Below, piece after piece: positions 35,051 through 47,745 of a stretch of 64,000 nucleotides of DNA. The translations under genes were made by a program, and so were the position numbers. The first letter of the stretch is position 1, and every line of letters starts with the position of its first letter. Source of the stretch: Monosporascus cannonballus (taxonomy: Eukaryota > Ascomycota > Sordariomycetes > Xylariales); contig QJNS01000043.1 in NCBI GenBank assembly GCA_004154925.1, positions 1-64,000 on the forward strand, given 5' to 3'. Below the pieces are notes generated by a model that did not search any database, was not told the DNA's origin, and saw only the letters and a list, made by a program, of their open reading frames with translations.

Positions 35051-36398
35051 GGAGAAATGATAGATGGCGGAATAAGCCAAAGGTATTAGATACCTCAAGC
35101 ATTCTCGAGATGTTGCGTTTAAAGAGTAGCAACAATGACATGCTTGCAGCTAGGTGTTGGTTGCGATCAGATGCACTCATAGTGGCATATCCAGTGTCTC
35201 TCAACAGCTTGAGATGTCATCAAAATATCATTCACGAAAATAAAATAAAAGCCCATGGCATTGATGACTCCCCTTGTACGTGCAAAACATGCATATGTAT
35301 AGAGACTGTTACCGAGTAGACGTTTGACTTGACTGTTTCTCTCCCTGGGAGGTAGCCTCATCTGGATTACTAATACAACATGAGCCCTTGTAAATTTTGA
35401 CCTGGCATCAATAGTCGCTTTCAGATCAGGCACTTATCAGGTAGCAACACGAAGAAGTAGCTCTCAATGTACGGAAACTTAAAGGTAACACCTGACCTGG
35501 TCAGAATCCCCGTCTGCATCGCCAAACACCTTGACATCTTGTGCAGGGGAGGTTGGGTGTCAAAAGAGGTGTAAACTGGAAACAGGAGGTGATAATAATA
35601 TGTTAGAAGTACCAAGTAGATACCTACAGCACACCCAAAGAGACCCCCATGTCAAGAGCGAATTCGACCCCGCCATTAGCGGAATTTACAGATTCAAACG
35701 TCATTTGGTCGTCTACAGGGTCCATTTGAACCTGCCATTCGGTCGTTAGAATGTACGTGGCGTTCGACAGCGGAAGAAATCCATGTATTAGAGACAATCT
35801 CGCAAAGTGCTGGATACTCGCGGGTTGACTAAGTGCAAAATGATGTTTACTTCGGAGTGGCTTTTCCTGTATCATAAGTATTCAAGAATTCTTCTTAACT
35901 GAGATTCCATGTGCACAGCTTTGGATACTGAAAGTGCACTGGAAACCTACTGTAAAACGCGCCTACAACATAGTAAGAAGCACGGAGGTGTTGAATCACG
36001 TGCGTTCGCCCCACAATGCCTAAGGTTTTGCAAGCTTGGCAGAGAATGAGGCCCCCGGTTGCTCTGTTGCCTCCCAATTCTTTCCACTTCGGTCGGTGTA
36101 AAGCCTTAACCTTGACGAACAATTTTACCATCGCTGACTGTTTTCCTGCCATCTACAATCACAACCCGCTTCACCCACTCACTCTACATAAGAATCTCTC
36201 AACTACTTCAGGTACGCGCTGTTGACTGTGTCGCTCAGTCTTCTTTTTTTCCCTTTTGCGAATAAACATTGCGTTACTGTCGGCCTAAGCTTGCGATAGA
36301 TTTCGCACATACCGATAGATTAAAGCGCACACCCCACTGACGTCGATCACAGTCACCGACTTGTTTACTTCACCATAGCGACCGATTCCTCCAACACT
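35051..36398. other. Intergenic region between NAS2 and Ran
   Basis: Contains the 3' flank of NAS2 and the Ran promoter and leader; pyrimidine-rich runs occur at 36240-36260. No gene supported. Confidence 0.5.
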
Positions 36399-37352
<954 letters not shown>

Positions 37353-38752
37353 ACGGGCCATGGTTTTAGGCAGCACTGTCTGGATGATGCGAGTTCATGG
37401 ACTTATTGTCATTGTTCGGCCTTGGTGAGACAGAGCGGATGGGAAACATCGTCTGAGATTGTAGGGATTACTGCTACGCATGGATATGACGAGGCCATGA
37501 TAATACTTTGACTTCGGCAACGATGAAGAAAACACGAGAGCGGGTGCGTGGAAGGCGCGAGCTCTTGATGAGGGTTGATGGCCTCTGAACTGGGGGCGGT
37601 TTTGACGCATCGCCGCACCTGCGGCATCTAGATAGCACCACCCATAGACATCGTGATGAGAGAGGATAGCGTTTGGCTTTCCTAGTTGTTGCATTCTCTG
37701 TGACATTCAGGACTCCTCGAGTATTACTAAGGTTCTGGCCGCCTGCGACCGGAATGTTGGGGGGCTCAGGGAAGACCATAATCCTTATACCAGAGATCTC
37801 TACCTCACGGACATGTTCTTTGGCTACAGTCGATCATGACTAGCAGCGTTCGTCCTTCATCCACTGCTATGTTAACACAGATTTGAGGCTGACACGATGT
37901 AGGCTATGAGAAATGAAGTCCAAACTAAACCTATCCCCGGGGGACGTTCTCCTGATGGGGAATATGCAGGTACAAGAGTTAAAAGGCCACTTGGCATAGT
38001 ATATACCAGCCGAAGTCTTACCATCCAGGATCAAGATCACCGTCCTATTTTCTGTCGGGGAACCTCTGTTGCCGGAGAGCCCTAGATGATCATAACCCTC
38101 CTGCTCATACGCTTTTGCGTGTCGCTTCTACCAGGCAAGCCCGCTTAGTTGTGCAGTGTGCAAGTGCTCTATGTTGGATGTGAGTTGAACTGTATATGAA
38201 GCAGGTGACCAAAGCCCCATCAGCTTGCGGTTATAGTCCTTAAAATCTGGCTTCTGATAAGACAGGCTGACTCTACGAGCCGTTGGGCTTCGCGTTCAAC
38301 GCTCGCCCGAGGAGTTACCTCGAACAGAGCGTAACAATACTACTGCACATAGTGCTAGTTTGATGCTGAAAAAGTACAGGTGGATTCCAATCCCACTCTT
38401 CCGGGTGGACGGGAAGTCCAGATCTACCCACTTATCAAGTACTCAGGTGTCGGCGCAGTAGATAAACTCCATTACACAGCTACTATGAAAGATATTGTAA
38501 CGAACCTGTCATACATCCACCTGGAGGTATGAGCAGTATCCGAAATGGGGTCTTGATTTACAGGTAACAATAGGGCGAGGAATGATTCAGTAGTCTGTTC
38601 GTTAAAGAGATTTAAGTACTCTTCCCACAGTAGAGAACGGCTGCCTCTTGCTGTAGGCTTAGATTGATAGCTAAGGAGCGAAACTAAGTAGGTGCTATTT
38701 ACATGAGAAACCGATTTATTATATATCCCAATTCCTTAAAGTGAGTGTGTCG

Positions 38753-38806
38753 TGGATCTATGTGATCTATGTGATCTGGTCAGATCACTTAGATCACTTA
38801 GATCAC
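38753..38806. repeat. Imperfect inverted repeat made of GATC-containing 9-mers
   Basis: Left arm 38753-38777 has repeated units GATCTATGT; right arm 38782-38806 has units AGATCACTT. The arms pair with few mismatches around a four-base loop, so the stretch could form a long hairpin or be a relic repeat. Confidence 0.7.
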
Positions 38807-39308
38807 TTCGGAGGGCCAAGCTTCCTTGTCCGGGGTTTAGCCGTGGCAAGTCCGCGCTAGTCCTTAAAGATTGGTCTCCTCGAGACAGGAACCCCTGTTC
38901 CTGTAACAGATATCGGCAAGAAGAAATACAAGGAAAAAAGGGGTTTAACTACATATTATGGAGAATATTTTTTATAATTTTTTTTTTTTAAATATTTTTC
39001 TATATTACTTGTTTTCGATTTCCTGGCGGACTTTGGACTTTGTGATAGGAAATTTTTCATTTGCAATCGATTTTGCAGACCGCGTACCCACGTGCTACCC
39101 CGCGATGTGTGCGGGGATGGTCGGCCCGAGCATGTTCTACGCGATAATTCGGTACTTACCCTTTGTGAATATCAGTATTGGCCCCTTGACTTCGGGGTTA
39201 TTTCGCCTGTAGACTGTAGTTCTACTGGCAGTATACTTAGCTATTCTTCTACACCGTCGAAGGAGTCTCGTAGAAGAACGGAGTTAGGATGCGACTATAC
39301 CTAAACTG

Positions 39309-39432
39309 TTCTTTTCTTTTTTTCTTTTTCTTTTTCTTTTTCTTTTTCTTTTTCTTTTTCTTTTTCTTTTTCTTTTTCTTTTTCTTTTTCCTTTTTTCTT
39401 TTTTCTTTTCTCTTTTCTCTTCTTTCTCTTCT
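39309..39432. repeat. (TTTTTC)n microsatellite
   Basis: Long perfect run of the hexamer TTTTTC that decays at its right end into TTTTTTC and TCTTTT variants, then into an A/T-only stretch. Confidence 0.9.
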
Positions 39433-40386
39433 GTTTTTGTTTTTATTTTACAATTTTTAATTTAATTTGTAATTTTTAAATTTTTTTTAATTTTGTATAT
39501 TTTTTTTAAAAAAATTTCGTTCTTTTTAAATTCTTTTTTAAATTTTTAAAAAAATTTTTAATTTTAATTTTTTTTTTTTTACTTATATAAGAGTACACAG
39601 CCTTACAATGTGCTAATGCGAGCTGTTACGAAGTCGAAAAGCTTGTTGCAGAAATGGCAAGAACGGGATATCCAGACTCAGCAAGCACTTTGAAAACCGT
39701 GGGTTTAATTGGATGCCGAATCCCGAGCGGACAGGGATGATGCGGCGGCGGGTAGGCAACGTGCTCGAGTTAGATTTCTTGCCGATTGGGGTAGAACGTC
39801 ATTGTTTATGTAAGCCGTGAAGACTGCGAGGTACGTAAGCCTACCTAGTACCAATCCGGCCAGCATTGCCCTGCCTGCATTCGCTGAGGACACCTTTGAA
39901 CCTGTCCCACCGAGCAAATTTATTTTCATGAGTCCCTTCGAAAGACAAGTTTAAAGAGGCGGAACAACTCCCTTAATCCTTTCAGTCTCTTCTCAAGCGC
40001 ATTCATTTTTTCGTACACAGGCTACCTAGGAACTCGACTACCTACACTCTCTGTGGCGTGGTAAAGAGCTGTCCTTCGTCACCAGGGTGGTCCATTGTCT
40101 ATCATTTAGTGCTAAGCTACGAAAAGACATGTGGCATCTTCGAAGAGCCGCATATTGACATGAGAGCAGAAACATCAGATTGCTGTTTTACATCTAGATC
40201 TCGGTTTTCTCTACCTGCCTAAACTTATCTTTGTTTAATTAATCCCACTTTCGCCTACGAGGTGGTCCTGCTCCTCTTATCCACCCGTCATTTCCCAGTA
40301 CATATACTTGTACCTATCTATTCGAGCGCATACTTAGACGAGAGATAAATCGTAGCCCCGCCATCGAATACGCGGGCGCAAGAACC

Positions 40387-43300
40387 ATGGAGAACGCTTT
40401 CGCAAAGCCCATACCAGACGTGTTGGGCCACTTCGGCGTTGACCCGAAATCTGGTCTCACGGACAAACAAGTTGTTAAACTGAGGGAAAAGCACGGCAGA
40501 AATGGTTTGTTCGGCCTGGTCGCGCTTCCACGTCCTTCTAAGTGACTGACATCCTTTTCTCTTGCAGTCATTCCCGAAGAGCCACCGACGCCATTATGGG
40601 AGCTCATTCTCGAGCAGTTCAAAGACCAATTGGTTATTATCCTCCTCGGTTCTGCGGCTATATCTTTCGTCTTGGCCCTCTTGGAAGAAGAAGAAGGCTG
40701 GAGCGCATTCGTTGATCCCGCGGTTGTAAGTATCCCCTCAACATCTCATCAGGCGGCCGTGATATCCCCGTTTACTTACCATGACCGTCTCGCAGATCCT
40801 AACGATTCTCATTCTGAATGCCGTCGTTGGCGTGTCCCAAGAAAGCAGTGCGGAAAAGGCCATTGCTGCGCTGCAAGAATATTCCGCCAACATCGCTAGG
40901 GTGATCCGAAATGGTGGGCAAATCTCGCGCATAAAGGCAGATGAGTTGGTACCTGGGGACGTCATCTCGGTATCTATTGGCGACAGGATTCCTGCCGATT
41001 GCCGTGTCATATCGATCGATAGCAACAGTTTCGCTGTTGACCAGGCTATCTTGACTGGCGAGAGCGAAAGCGTCAGCAAGGATCCAGCTGCCGTCTTGGA
41101 GGACAGCAAGGCAGTGCTCCAGGATCAGGCCAATATGCTCTTTTCTGGGACAACGGTCGTTACCGGCCGTGCGAAGGCTGTCGTTGTCGCGACGGGGCCG
41201 AACACTGCCATTGGCGATATCCACGAAAGCATCACCGCTCAGATCTCCGAACCGACACCTCTAAAGCAGAAGCTCAACGATTTTGGAGACTCTCTGGCCA
41301 AGGTTATCACCGTCATCTGCGTGCTTGTATGGCTTATCAACGTCCCTCACTTTGCAGATCCGAGTCACGGGAACTGGACGAAGGGCGCTATTTACTATTT
41401 GAAGATCGCCGTCTCCCTTGGAGTTGCCGCCATCCCCGAAGGTCTGGCCGTTGTTATTACAACGTGCCTAGCGCTCGGGACTCGCAAGATGGCCGCTAAG
41501 AATGCCGTCGTTCGAAGCCTGCCGTCTGTGGAGACTCTTGGAAGCTGCAGTGTCATCTGTTCGGACAAGACCGGTACCCTCACTACCAACCAAATGAGTG
41601 TTAGCAAGGTCTTCCACATCGACGAGAGTGGGACCGGCTTGGAAGCAGTTGATGTCGAAGGTACCACATTCGCACCGCAGGGCGATATCACACGGAATGG
41701 AAAAGTCGTCCGCGATCTGACCCAGACTTCAAGCACAATCGGCCAGATGAATGAGGTAGCTGCGCTTTGCAACGATGCTCGGCTTGCTTATGATTCTCGA
41801 TCGGGGAATTTCTCGAGCGTTGGAGAGCCTACCGAGGGAGCACTGAGAGTGCTGGCCGAGAAATTGGGGCCCTGCGCACCTGCAACTAGCAAACCCGAGG
41901 ACCGCCTGCACTACGCTAGCAGCTTCTACGAACGGAAATATCCCCGGCTTGCCACCTACGAGTTCTCCAGGGATCGAAAGAGCATGTCCGTTATTGTCCA
42001 GGATGTAGGGAAGAAGAAGCTTCTCGTTAAGGGTGCCCCGGAATCTATCCTTGAGAGGTGCACCCAGACTCTAATCGGAGCTAACGGCAAACGTGCTCCC
42101 CTCGACAACAAGCTCCGTGGACTCCTTTCGAAGGAAGTTGTCGAGTATGGCAACCGCGGCCTCCGGTTGATTGCGCTTGCGAGCGTGGATGATGTCAGCT
42201 CTAACCCTTTGATTCAAAACGTCAAGACCACGGCCCAGTATGCGCAGCTCGAACAGAACCTTACCCTCCTCGGACTGGTTGCTATGTTGGATCCCCCTCG
42301 ACCAGAGGTCCCCGCCGCCATCCAGAAATGCAGAGACGCTGGAATCAGAGTCATGGTAATTACGGGTGACAACCGCAACACAGCAGAGAGCATCTGCCGC
42401 CAGATTGGTGTTTTCGGAGAGCACGAAGACCTGACGGGAAAGAGCTTTACTGGCCGTGAATTCGAGAACTTGAGCCCTGGCGAACAGCTGGAGGCTGCAC
42501 GCAACGCGTCCCTCTTCTCCCGGGTGGAGCCAAGCCACAAGTCAAAGCTTGTTGACCTTCTTCAGTCACTAGGCGAGGTGGTTGCCATGACCGGGGATGG
42601 AGTTAATGATGCCCCGGCTCTCAAAAAGGCCGATATTGGTGTTGCGATGGGTTCTGGTACGGACGTCTCTAGATTGGCCGCGGATATGGTTCTTGCGGAC
42701 GACAACTTCGCCACTATCGAGGTCGCTATTGAGGAAGGTAGATCCATCTACAACAACACGCAGCAGTTTATCCGATACCTCATCTCGTCGAATATTGGAG
42801 AAGTCGTCTCCATCTTCCTCACCGCTGCTCTTGGCATGCCCGAGGCTCTTATTCCCGTTCAGCTTCTTTGGGTCAACTTAGTCACTGATGGTCTGCCGGC
42901 CACGGCTCTGTCCTTCAACCCGCCCGATCATGATATCATGAAGAGAGCACCCAGGAAACGCGACGAGCCTCTAATCGGCGGATGGCTGTTTCTGCGATAC
43001 CTGATCATCGGTACCTACGTTGGTATCGCTACCGTCGGTGGTTACGCCTGGTGGTTTATGTACTACTCTGGGGGTCCCCAGATCAGCTTCTACCAGCTGT
43101 CTCATTTCCACAGATGCTCAACCGAGTTCCCAAGTATCGGCTGTGAGATGTTCACCAATGACATGGGCAAAGCCGCGTCAACAGTGTCGCTGTCTATCCT
43201 CGTCGTCATCGAAATGCTTAACGCCATGAACGCCCTCTCATCCAGCGAGTCCCTCTTCACTTTGCCTCTGTGGGAGAACATGATGCTTGTGTACGCTATC

Positions 43301-43572
43301 GCGCTGTCGATGACCCTCCACTTTGCACTGCTCTACATTCCCGTCCTTCAGGGCCTCTTCTCCATTTTGCCCCTGAACTGGACCGAGTGGAAAGCGGTGC
43401 TCGCCATCAGCGCGCCCGTAATGTAAGTAAAGAAATATCCTGAGGACCCCTATACGGACAACGGTTTCTAATTTTTGACAGTGTGATCGACGAAGTGCTC
43501 AAACTCATCGAGAGAAATTATTTCACGCAGAGAACTACAATTGATACCACCCCGGCCAAGAAGAAGGCTTAG
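40387..43572 (+). CDS. SERCA-type Ca2+-transporting P-type ATPase
   Basis: Four exons, 40387-40504, 40568-40725, 40796-43422, 43482-43572; 997 residues, the length of animal SERCA. The pump moves Ca2+ from cytosol into endoplasmic reticulum or related stores. P-type motifs: TGES at about 179-182, IPEGLAVV in M4 at about 305-312, phosphorylation site [11 protein letters not shown] with Asp349, [11 protein letters not shown] in the nucleotide domain, TGDGVNDAP at 691-699. M5-M6 residues of the Ca2+ sites are visible ([37 protein letters not shown]). The lumenal loop between M7 and M8 has a Cys pair, as in SERCA. The last exon adds a short basic tail ending AKKKA, which could act as an ER-retrieval signal. 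Closest by type to Neurospora nca-1 and unlike Golgi PMR1, which is shorter; inference from remembered families. Confidence 0.96.
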
Positions 43573-43928
43573 GAAGTTATAGATCTGGTTAAGATAGACT
43601 AGACTAGATGCGCTATAAAATGCGTTTTCGTATGCATTTGTCTCGGCGTACAGTTAAATCATATCTGTGTTCTTAAGGTCATGATGAACAAGTCATGTGT
43701 TGGTTCTAGCCGATTCTCTATGCTTCTATTGGCACATTGCAAGATGGCTCTTAGCCATCGATGGCTTTTTCGCCTGCTGCGTGAGCCCTTTACCAAAGCC
43801 CTGTCGGCTACTCAAGCCGCAATAGCAATGGACCTTCAATTGTTCGCGGAGGAAGTGAATAATGGCCCCGTGTTATGGCATTTGGCCGAATACGAACCCT
43901 TGACCAATCATCCTAGCAGCATAATATC
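43573..43928. other. Convergent intergenic region between Ca2+ ATPase and PUP3
   Basis: 3' flanks of two converging genes; a short open frame here has no motif. Nothing else seen. Confidence 0.5.
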
Positions 43929-44903
43929 TTAATCCTGGCGGCCCTTTAGTAATCTCTTGGTGACCTTGTCCTTCTCGATGATGTAGACGTGTGCACCCCA
44001 TCCCGACAACGCATCCCGATCCACGGCATTCAACAGGGCCTGCGAGATGGTCTCGAAGAGATCCTCGGGTCCCTAAGTTATCCTCATGCGTTAGCACATA
44101 CCATACGATGGGATGATGGCCCGGCTTTTTAGAATCCGGGAACACAACAACAGGAGCAGGATCAACGGCAGAAGAGAGGGAAGAGGCGGGACGAATGGAA
44201 CCACGAAAGGAAGGGAGGAAGAAAGGGACGCACCAGGTCGGGCTCCCACAGGCTCTCGCACATGCCGAAGAGCTGCTCGGAGGCGGTGCCGCTGACGATG
44301 AAGTCCTTGGCGAAGTCGATGCAGCCGATGCTGTCGAAGCCGCAGATGAAGGGCTTGTTCGTCCTGGGCTCGAGGCCGGCGACGACGGGGCTCACGAACC
44401 AGGGGCCGAAGCGGCGCTCGTAGAGCGACGAGGACACGAGGTTGGCGAAGGTCGAGGGCGCGATCCCCCGCTCCTCGCGCAGCCGGTACATGTTGACCTT
44501 GTACCGGAACACGTCCGCCACCGTCGACACGTCCGTCGCGAGCCCCGTGAGCCCCAGGAACACCGCCTCGCCGTACCGGAACACCTTGGGGAAGTTGTTG
44601 GACACCGTCAGCGACTGCAAGCCCAGCCGCAGGTCGCACGCGATGGCCACGCAGTCCTTGCCCACCATCGCCACGCAGGCGCCTCCGTCTGTTGAGCGGG
44701 GGGTGGCATGTCAATTATCAGTCTGGCTCCGGAGTGCGCGAAGAGCGCCCGCGCGGGGGGGAGGAGGGGGGGGGGAGGGGGCCACGGGGGTGTACTGACT
44801 TATGTCGAAGGGTGACGACTACACGGTAAGACGTCAGTTACCCATGATCAAATCATCTTCACAAGCTTGGCCTGGTGCGCCGGGTATGTATGAAACTTAC
44901 CAT
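43929..44903 (-). CDS. PUP3: 20S proteasome subunit beta3
   Basis: Four exons: 44903-44901, 44818-44800, 44688-44234, 44072-43929; 206 residues against 205 in yeast Pup3. Beta3 is a structural, non-proteolytic subunit of the core particle; as expected it lacks the N-terminal catalytic Thr. The protein starts [20 protein letters not shown] and keeps [57 protein letters not shown] and [13 protein letters not shown]. The first coding exon is the ATG alone: the donor GTAAGT begins right after it at 44900. Exon 2 has 19 nt. Phases match across all junctions. Intron 2 (44799-44689) is very C-rich on the coding strand, with G runs up to ten long on the plus strand. Reading straight through the introns fails in all frames. 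Confidence 0.95.
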
Positions 44904-45739
44904 GATCACAGAGGGCTATCTATGTGCAATCAAGACCGGCCACTGCCAATGAAGCCGTGGAAGAGAAACTCGGTCGAATATCCGGGCTGTCGGTGGTCTT
45001 CGCGGAATAATGGCGTCGTCGTGAATTTGCGAGGGGACCTGCTCCGCGATGATGATACCCTGGAGTTGCTATGTGAGAAGGCTGAGAGTGATGTGTGTGT
45101 GCACAGCAGCCGGCTCCTAACTAACTACCTTAACGTAGGCGCTAAGTTACTTGAGTGCAAGGCAAGGCAAACACCTTATGGCGCGGCCTGGGTACACATA
45201 CAGGCACTGCTGTCTTCGCAGCTACCTACCGGAGCTTGGGCCATCGGAACATCGGCAATTAGCAGGAGTCGCTCAGTTGCTGTGCTTGCTCCCGGGTCCC
45301 CCCTCTGCCCCTCCACCCCTCTGCGAAGTACCTAGATGGTATCGTATCGGTCATTGCCGTTATATCATCAGCAGTGGCCTGAGAGTTAGTTTGCTGGTTA
45401 CCTACAGTGGCCGCTACTACGGTGACCTAATCGCAGTTGGCAGAGTGGGCGACGGCGCTGATGTAACAACCTTCGCAGCAGTTCCACGCATTCTACGGTA
45501 CCGACATAGATACTCGGTAATTTATATACCTACTGTCATTGACGTTCTCGCTTTTTTTTTTTTTTAAACTCGTGCCCCCCTACCAGAATTATTTTACTGT
45601 CTCGCTACGACCCGTTTCCATATGAATTGACTATCCACCAACGATTCCCCGCCAACTCCTCCGCTACAGAACCACATCGACGGATACAGAATCGGGAACC
45701 CGGTCAGACCCAACTGAGCGGCCTGTGTAGACAGAGATC
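44904..45739. other. Divergent promoter region between PUP3 and the UBX gene
   Basis: The two genes diverge here. A T-run of 14 lies at 45552-45565, about 170 bp before the UBX start, a common poly(dA:dT) promoter element. No gene seen. Confidence 0.5.
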
Positions 45740-47296
45740 ATGGCCTCCAAGGTCAAGGTCGTGGACAGCAACTTCAGGCAGGTCGAGGTCAAAGTCAACC
45801 CTGCGACACATCTCACCGAGATCCTTGAGCAAGCTTGCGCCAAGCTCAAGGCCGATCCCAGCAAGCACCTCCTCAAGTACAAGCAGCGCCAGCTAGACCT
45901 ATCCCACACATGGCGCACGTCCGGGCTGGCCCAGGGCGCCAAGCTCGAACTCGTCGTCAAGTCCAAGACCCCCACCGCCGTCGACGTCGCCCTGCAGCTC
46001 CCGCCGCCCGAGTCGGACGTCTTCCCCCCCTACGGCAGGCTCACAGAGAAGCTCCCGAGCGACGTGACGATATGGACACTCCTGCGCCACTTCGAGAGCG
46101 GCAAGCCGAGCGCGGGGAAGCCCCTGAACATCACGGGAAGGGGCGTGCCGCAGACGAAAAACGGGTCCGTCGCCGGTAGTGGACAGCTATACTACGAGAC
46201 GCCCGTCTTGCAGATCGATAACCGGCAGCTCTCGACGTTTGGCGACTTCCAGAAGACGCTGTCCCAACTTGGGTACAACTCTGGGAGAGTCCTGATACGC
46301 TTGTCGTTCCGGAGGACGGATGAGACGCTCGTAGATGCTATGGCCGATATCGACCGGTATTTCCAGGAAGAACAGACCGTACAACAGTCCGTCAACACAG
46401 AGGTCGGAGCCGCTCCTTCATCAGACCTCACGGCTCCAAGTGCCGAAGAAAACGTGCCACAATCTACAACTCCTACGACGGAGGGTCCCGCGGTTCCGGA
46501 TCCCAGTCAGAACGATACAAGCGTCCCGGACACCACAGCGCAAGCACCAGTCGGGGATGCCATGGACGTGGATGAAGCTACACAGCCAGAGCCGTCTCGC
46601 GACGTCACAATCTTCGCGGCGCCGACGTCGGCCACGCCAGCAGCCGCCCTCCAGACCGACTCGGAGGACGCCTTCGTACCGGGCATCGAGCACGCCAAGG
46701 CGCACCAGAAGCTGCTCAAGGCGGCGGGGCAGAATAAGCGGCTGCCCTCGGACCAGGAGATCGCCGAGCGGGAGGCGGCGGAGCGCAAGAAGCTGGCGGA
46801 CACGGCCTCGGTGCGGATCCGCGTGCGCCTGCCCGACAACTCGCTGCTGGAGCGCGACTTCGGCCGCGACGACACGGGCGCCACGCTGTACGCCGTCGTG
46901 CGCGGCGCCATGGCCCACCCGGAGGCGCCCTTCCGGCTGACGTACCCCGCGGCCCAGGGCGGCGGCGGCGCCCGGCGCGAGGTCGTCCGCGACGCCGACG
47001 ACGCCTCCTCGGCCCTCATCGCCGGCCACCGCTTCCGCGGCCAGGTTATCGTCACCTTCGTCTGGGACGACGCCGCACCCGCCGACGTCCGCCGCCCGCC
47101 CTTCCTCAAGCAGAGCGCCGCCGCCCGCGCCCAGAAGGTCGTCGTCCCCGAAGTCCCGGACGCTGTCGAGAGGGAGGACGACGAGGGCGGCAGCAGCGAG
47201 CAGGCCACCGCTTCGGCGCCGGCGCAGCTCGGGCGCGGCCTCGATGCGCTCAAGGGGAAGACGCCCAAATGGTTTAAGGGGCTAGGTAAGAAGTGA
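45740..47296 (+). CDS. TUG/ASPL-like UBX-domain protein (Cdc48 cofactor)
   Basis: Single exon, 518 residues. The N-terminal ubiquitin-like TUG domain spans about residues 4-75 (VKVVDSNFRQVEVKVNP, then LLKYKQRQLDLSHTWR). A second ubiquitin-like part seems present around 130-205, then an acid, Thr/Pro-rich linker. The UBX domain lies at about 355-450 (VRIRVRLPDNSLLERDF, then FRLTYPAA and VIVTFVWDDA), the module that docks on the Cdc48/p97 ATPase. The layout corresponds to yeast Ubx4 and mammalian ASPSCR1, which disassemble or sort Cdc48 complexes. Toward the 3' half third-position GC rises steeply, with Gly-rich inserts (AAQGGGGARR) inside the UBX loop. The C-terminal segment KGKTPKWFKGLGKK is basic. 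Orthology to a specific yeast gene is inferred from domains only. Confidence 0.88.
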   Translation: MASKVKVVDSNFRQVEVKVNPATHLTEILEQACAKLKADPSKHLLKYKQRQLDLSHTWRTSGLAQGAKLELVVKSKTPTAVDVALQLPPPESDVFPPYGRLTEKLPSDVTIWTLLRHFESGKPSAGKPLNITGRGVPQTKNGSVAGSGQLYYETPVLQIDNRQLSTFGDFQKTLSQLGYNSGRVLIRLSFRRTDETLVDAMADIDRYFQEEQTVQQSVNTEVGAAPSSDLTAPSAEENVPQSTTPTTEGPAVPDPSQNDTSVPDTTAQAPVGDAMDVDEATQPEPSRDVTIFAAPTSATPAAALQTDSEDAFVPGIEHAKAHQKLLKAAGQNKRLPSDQEIAEREAAERKKLADTASVRIRVRLPDNSLLERDFGRDDTGATLYAVVRGAMAHPEAPFRLTYPAAQGGGGARREVVRDADDASSALIAGHRFRGQVIVTFVWDDAAPADVRRPPFLKQSAAARAQKVVVPEVPDAVEREDDEGGSSEQATASAPAQLGRGLDALKGKTPKWFKGLGKK

Positions 47297-47745
47297 ATCT
47301 TCGTTGTCGGGGGTTGTACTGGCGGCGTAGGGGCATGGTGGTTCTGGTCCAACGATGAATGATATGCATTATGGGCGATGGCTATCAGTCTGCTACGCTT
47401 GGAGTTCTGTGGGAAGGGAGGTTTAGCATGAATTTGCGGTTCACGGTGCGTTGAGCTGCGCATATCGAAGAGTATAATTGTAAAACTAAGGAAGCGCGTT
47501 TCGCTGAAGGCACGTTTGACAGGAACGGAAATTCCAGAATAGACGGCATATCATGAAGACTTTGTTCATGTGTGTATCATTTTGGTATCTGGTAACCCGC
47601 TCACTAGTTTGGCTAGCCAGCTATTCCGTATCCGAGACGGTCCACTCTCTCATGCAATCCGTGCCGTAAAGATCATGACGCCAGAACCGTGACCGGACTT
47701 TTGCTTCTCTCCCTGCCTGTCGGACTCGCCATGCCGATTCGCTGT
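47297..47745. other. Convergent intergenic region
   Basis: 3' flanks of the UBX gene and of RPL36. No feature seen. Confidence 0.5.

Larger units (their letters stand above)
37353..40386. other. Long intergenic region with hairpin and simple repeats
   Basis: Three kilobases with no supported gene. It holds an inverted repeat at 38753-38806, a pyrimidine microsatellite at about 39309-39432 and a very AT-rich block to about 39600. The last 400 bases are presumably the promoter of the Ca2+ ATPase. Confidence 0.5.

Noticed and set aside
34552..35319. 255-codon frame extending NAS2 beyond 34830
   Set aside because: It reads through the intron at 34831-34921; splicing gives the conserved NAS2 C-terminus instead.
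38752..38991. Frame with DLCDLCDLVRSLRSL repeat
   Set aside because: Product of the hairpin repeat, not a protein; no homologue pattern known to me.
46507..47463. 318-codon minus frame opposite the UBX gene
   Set aside because: Ser/Arg-rich antisense shadow of the GC-rich UBX coding region.
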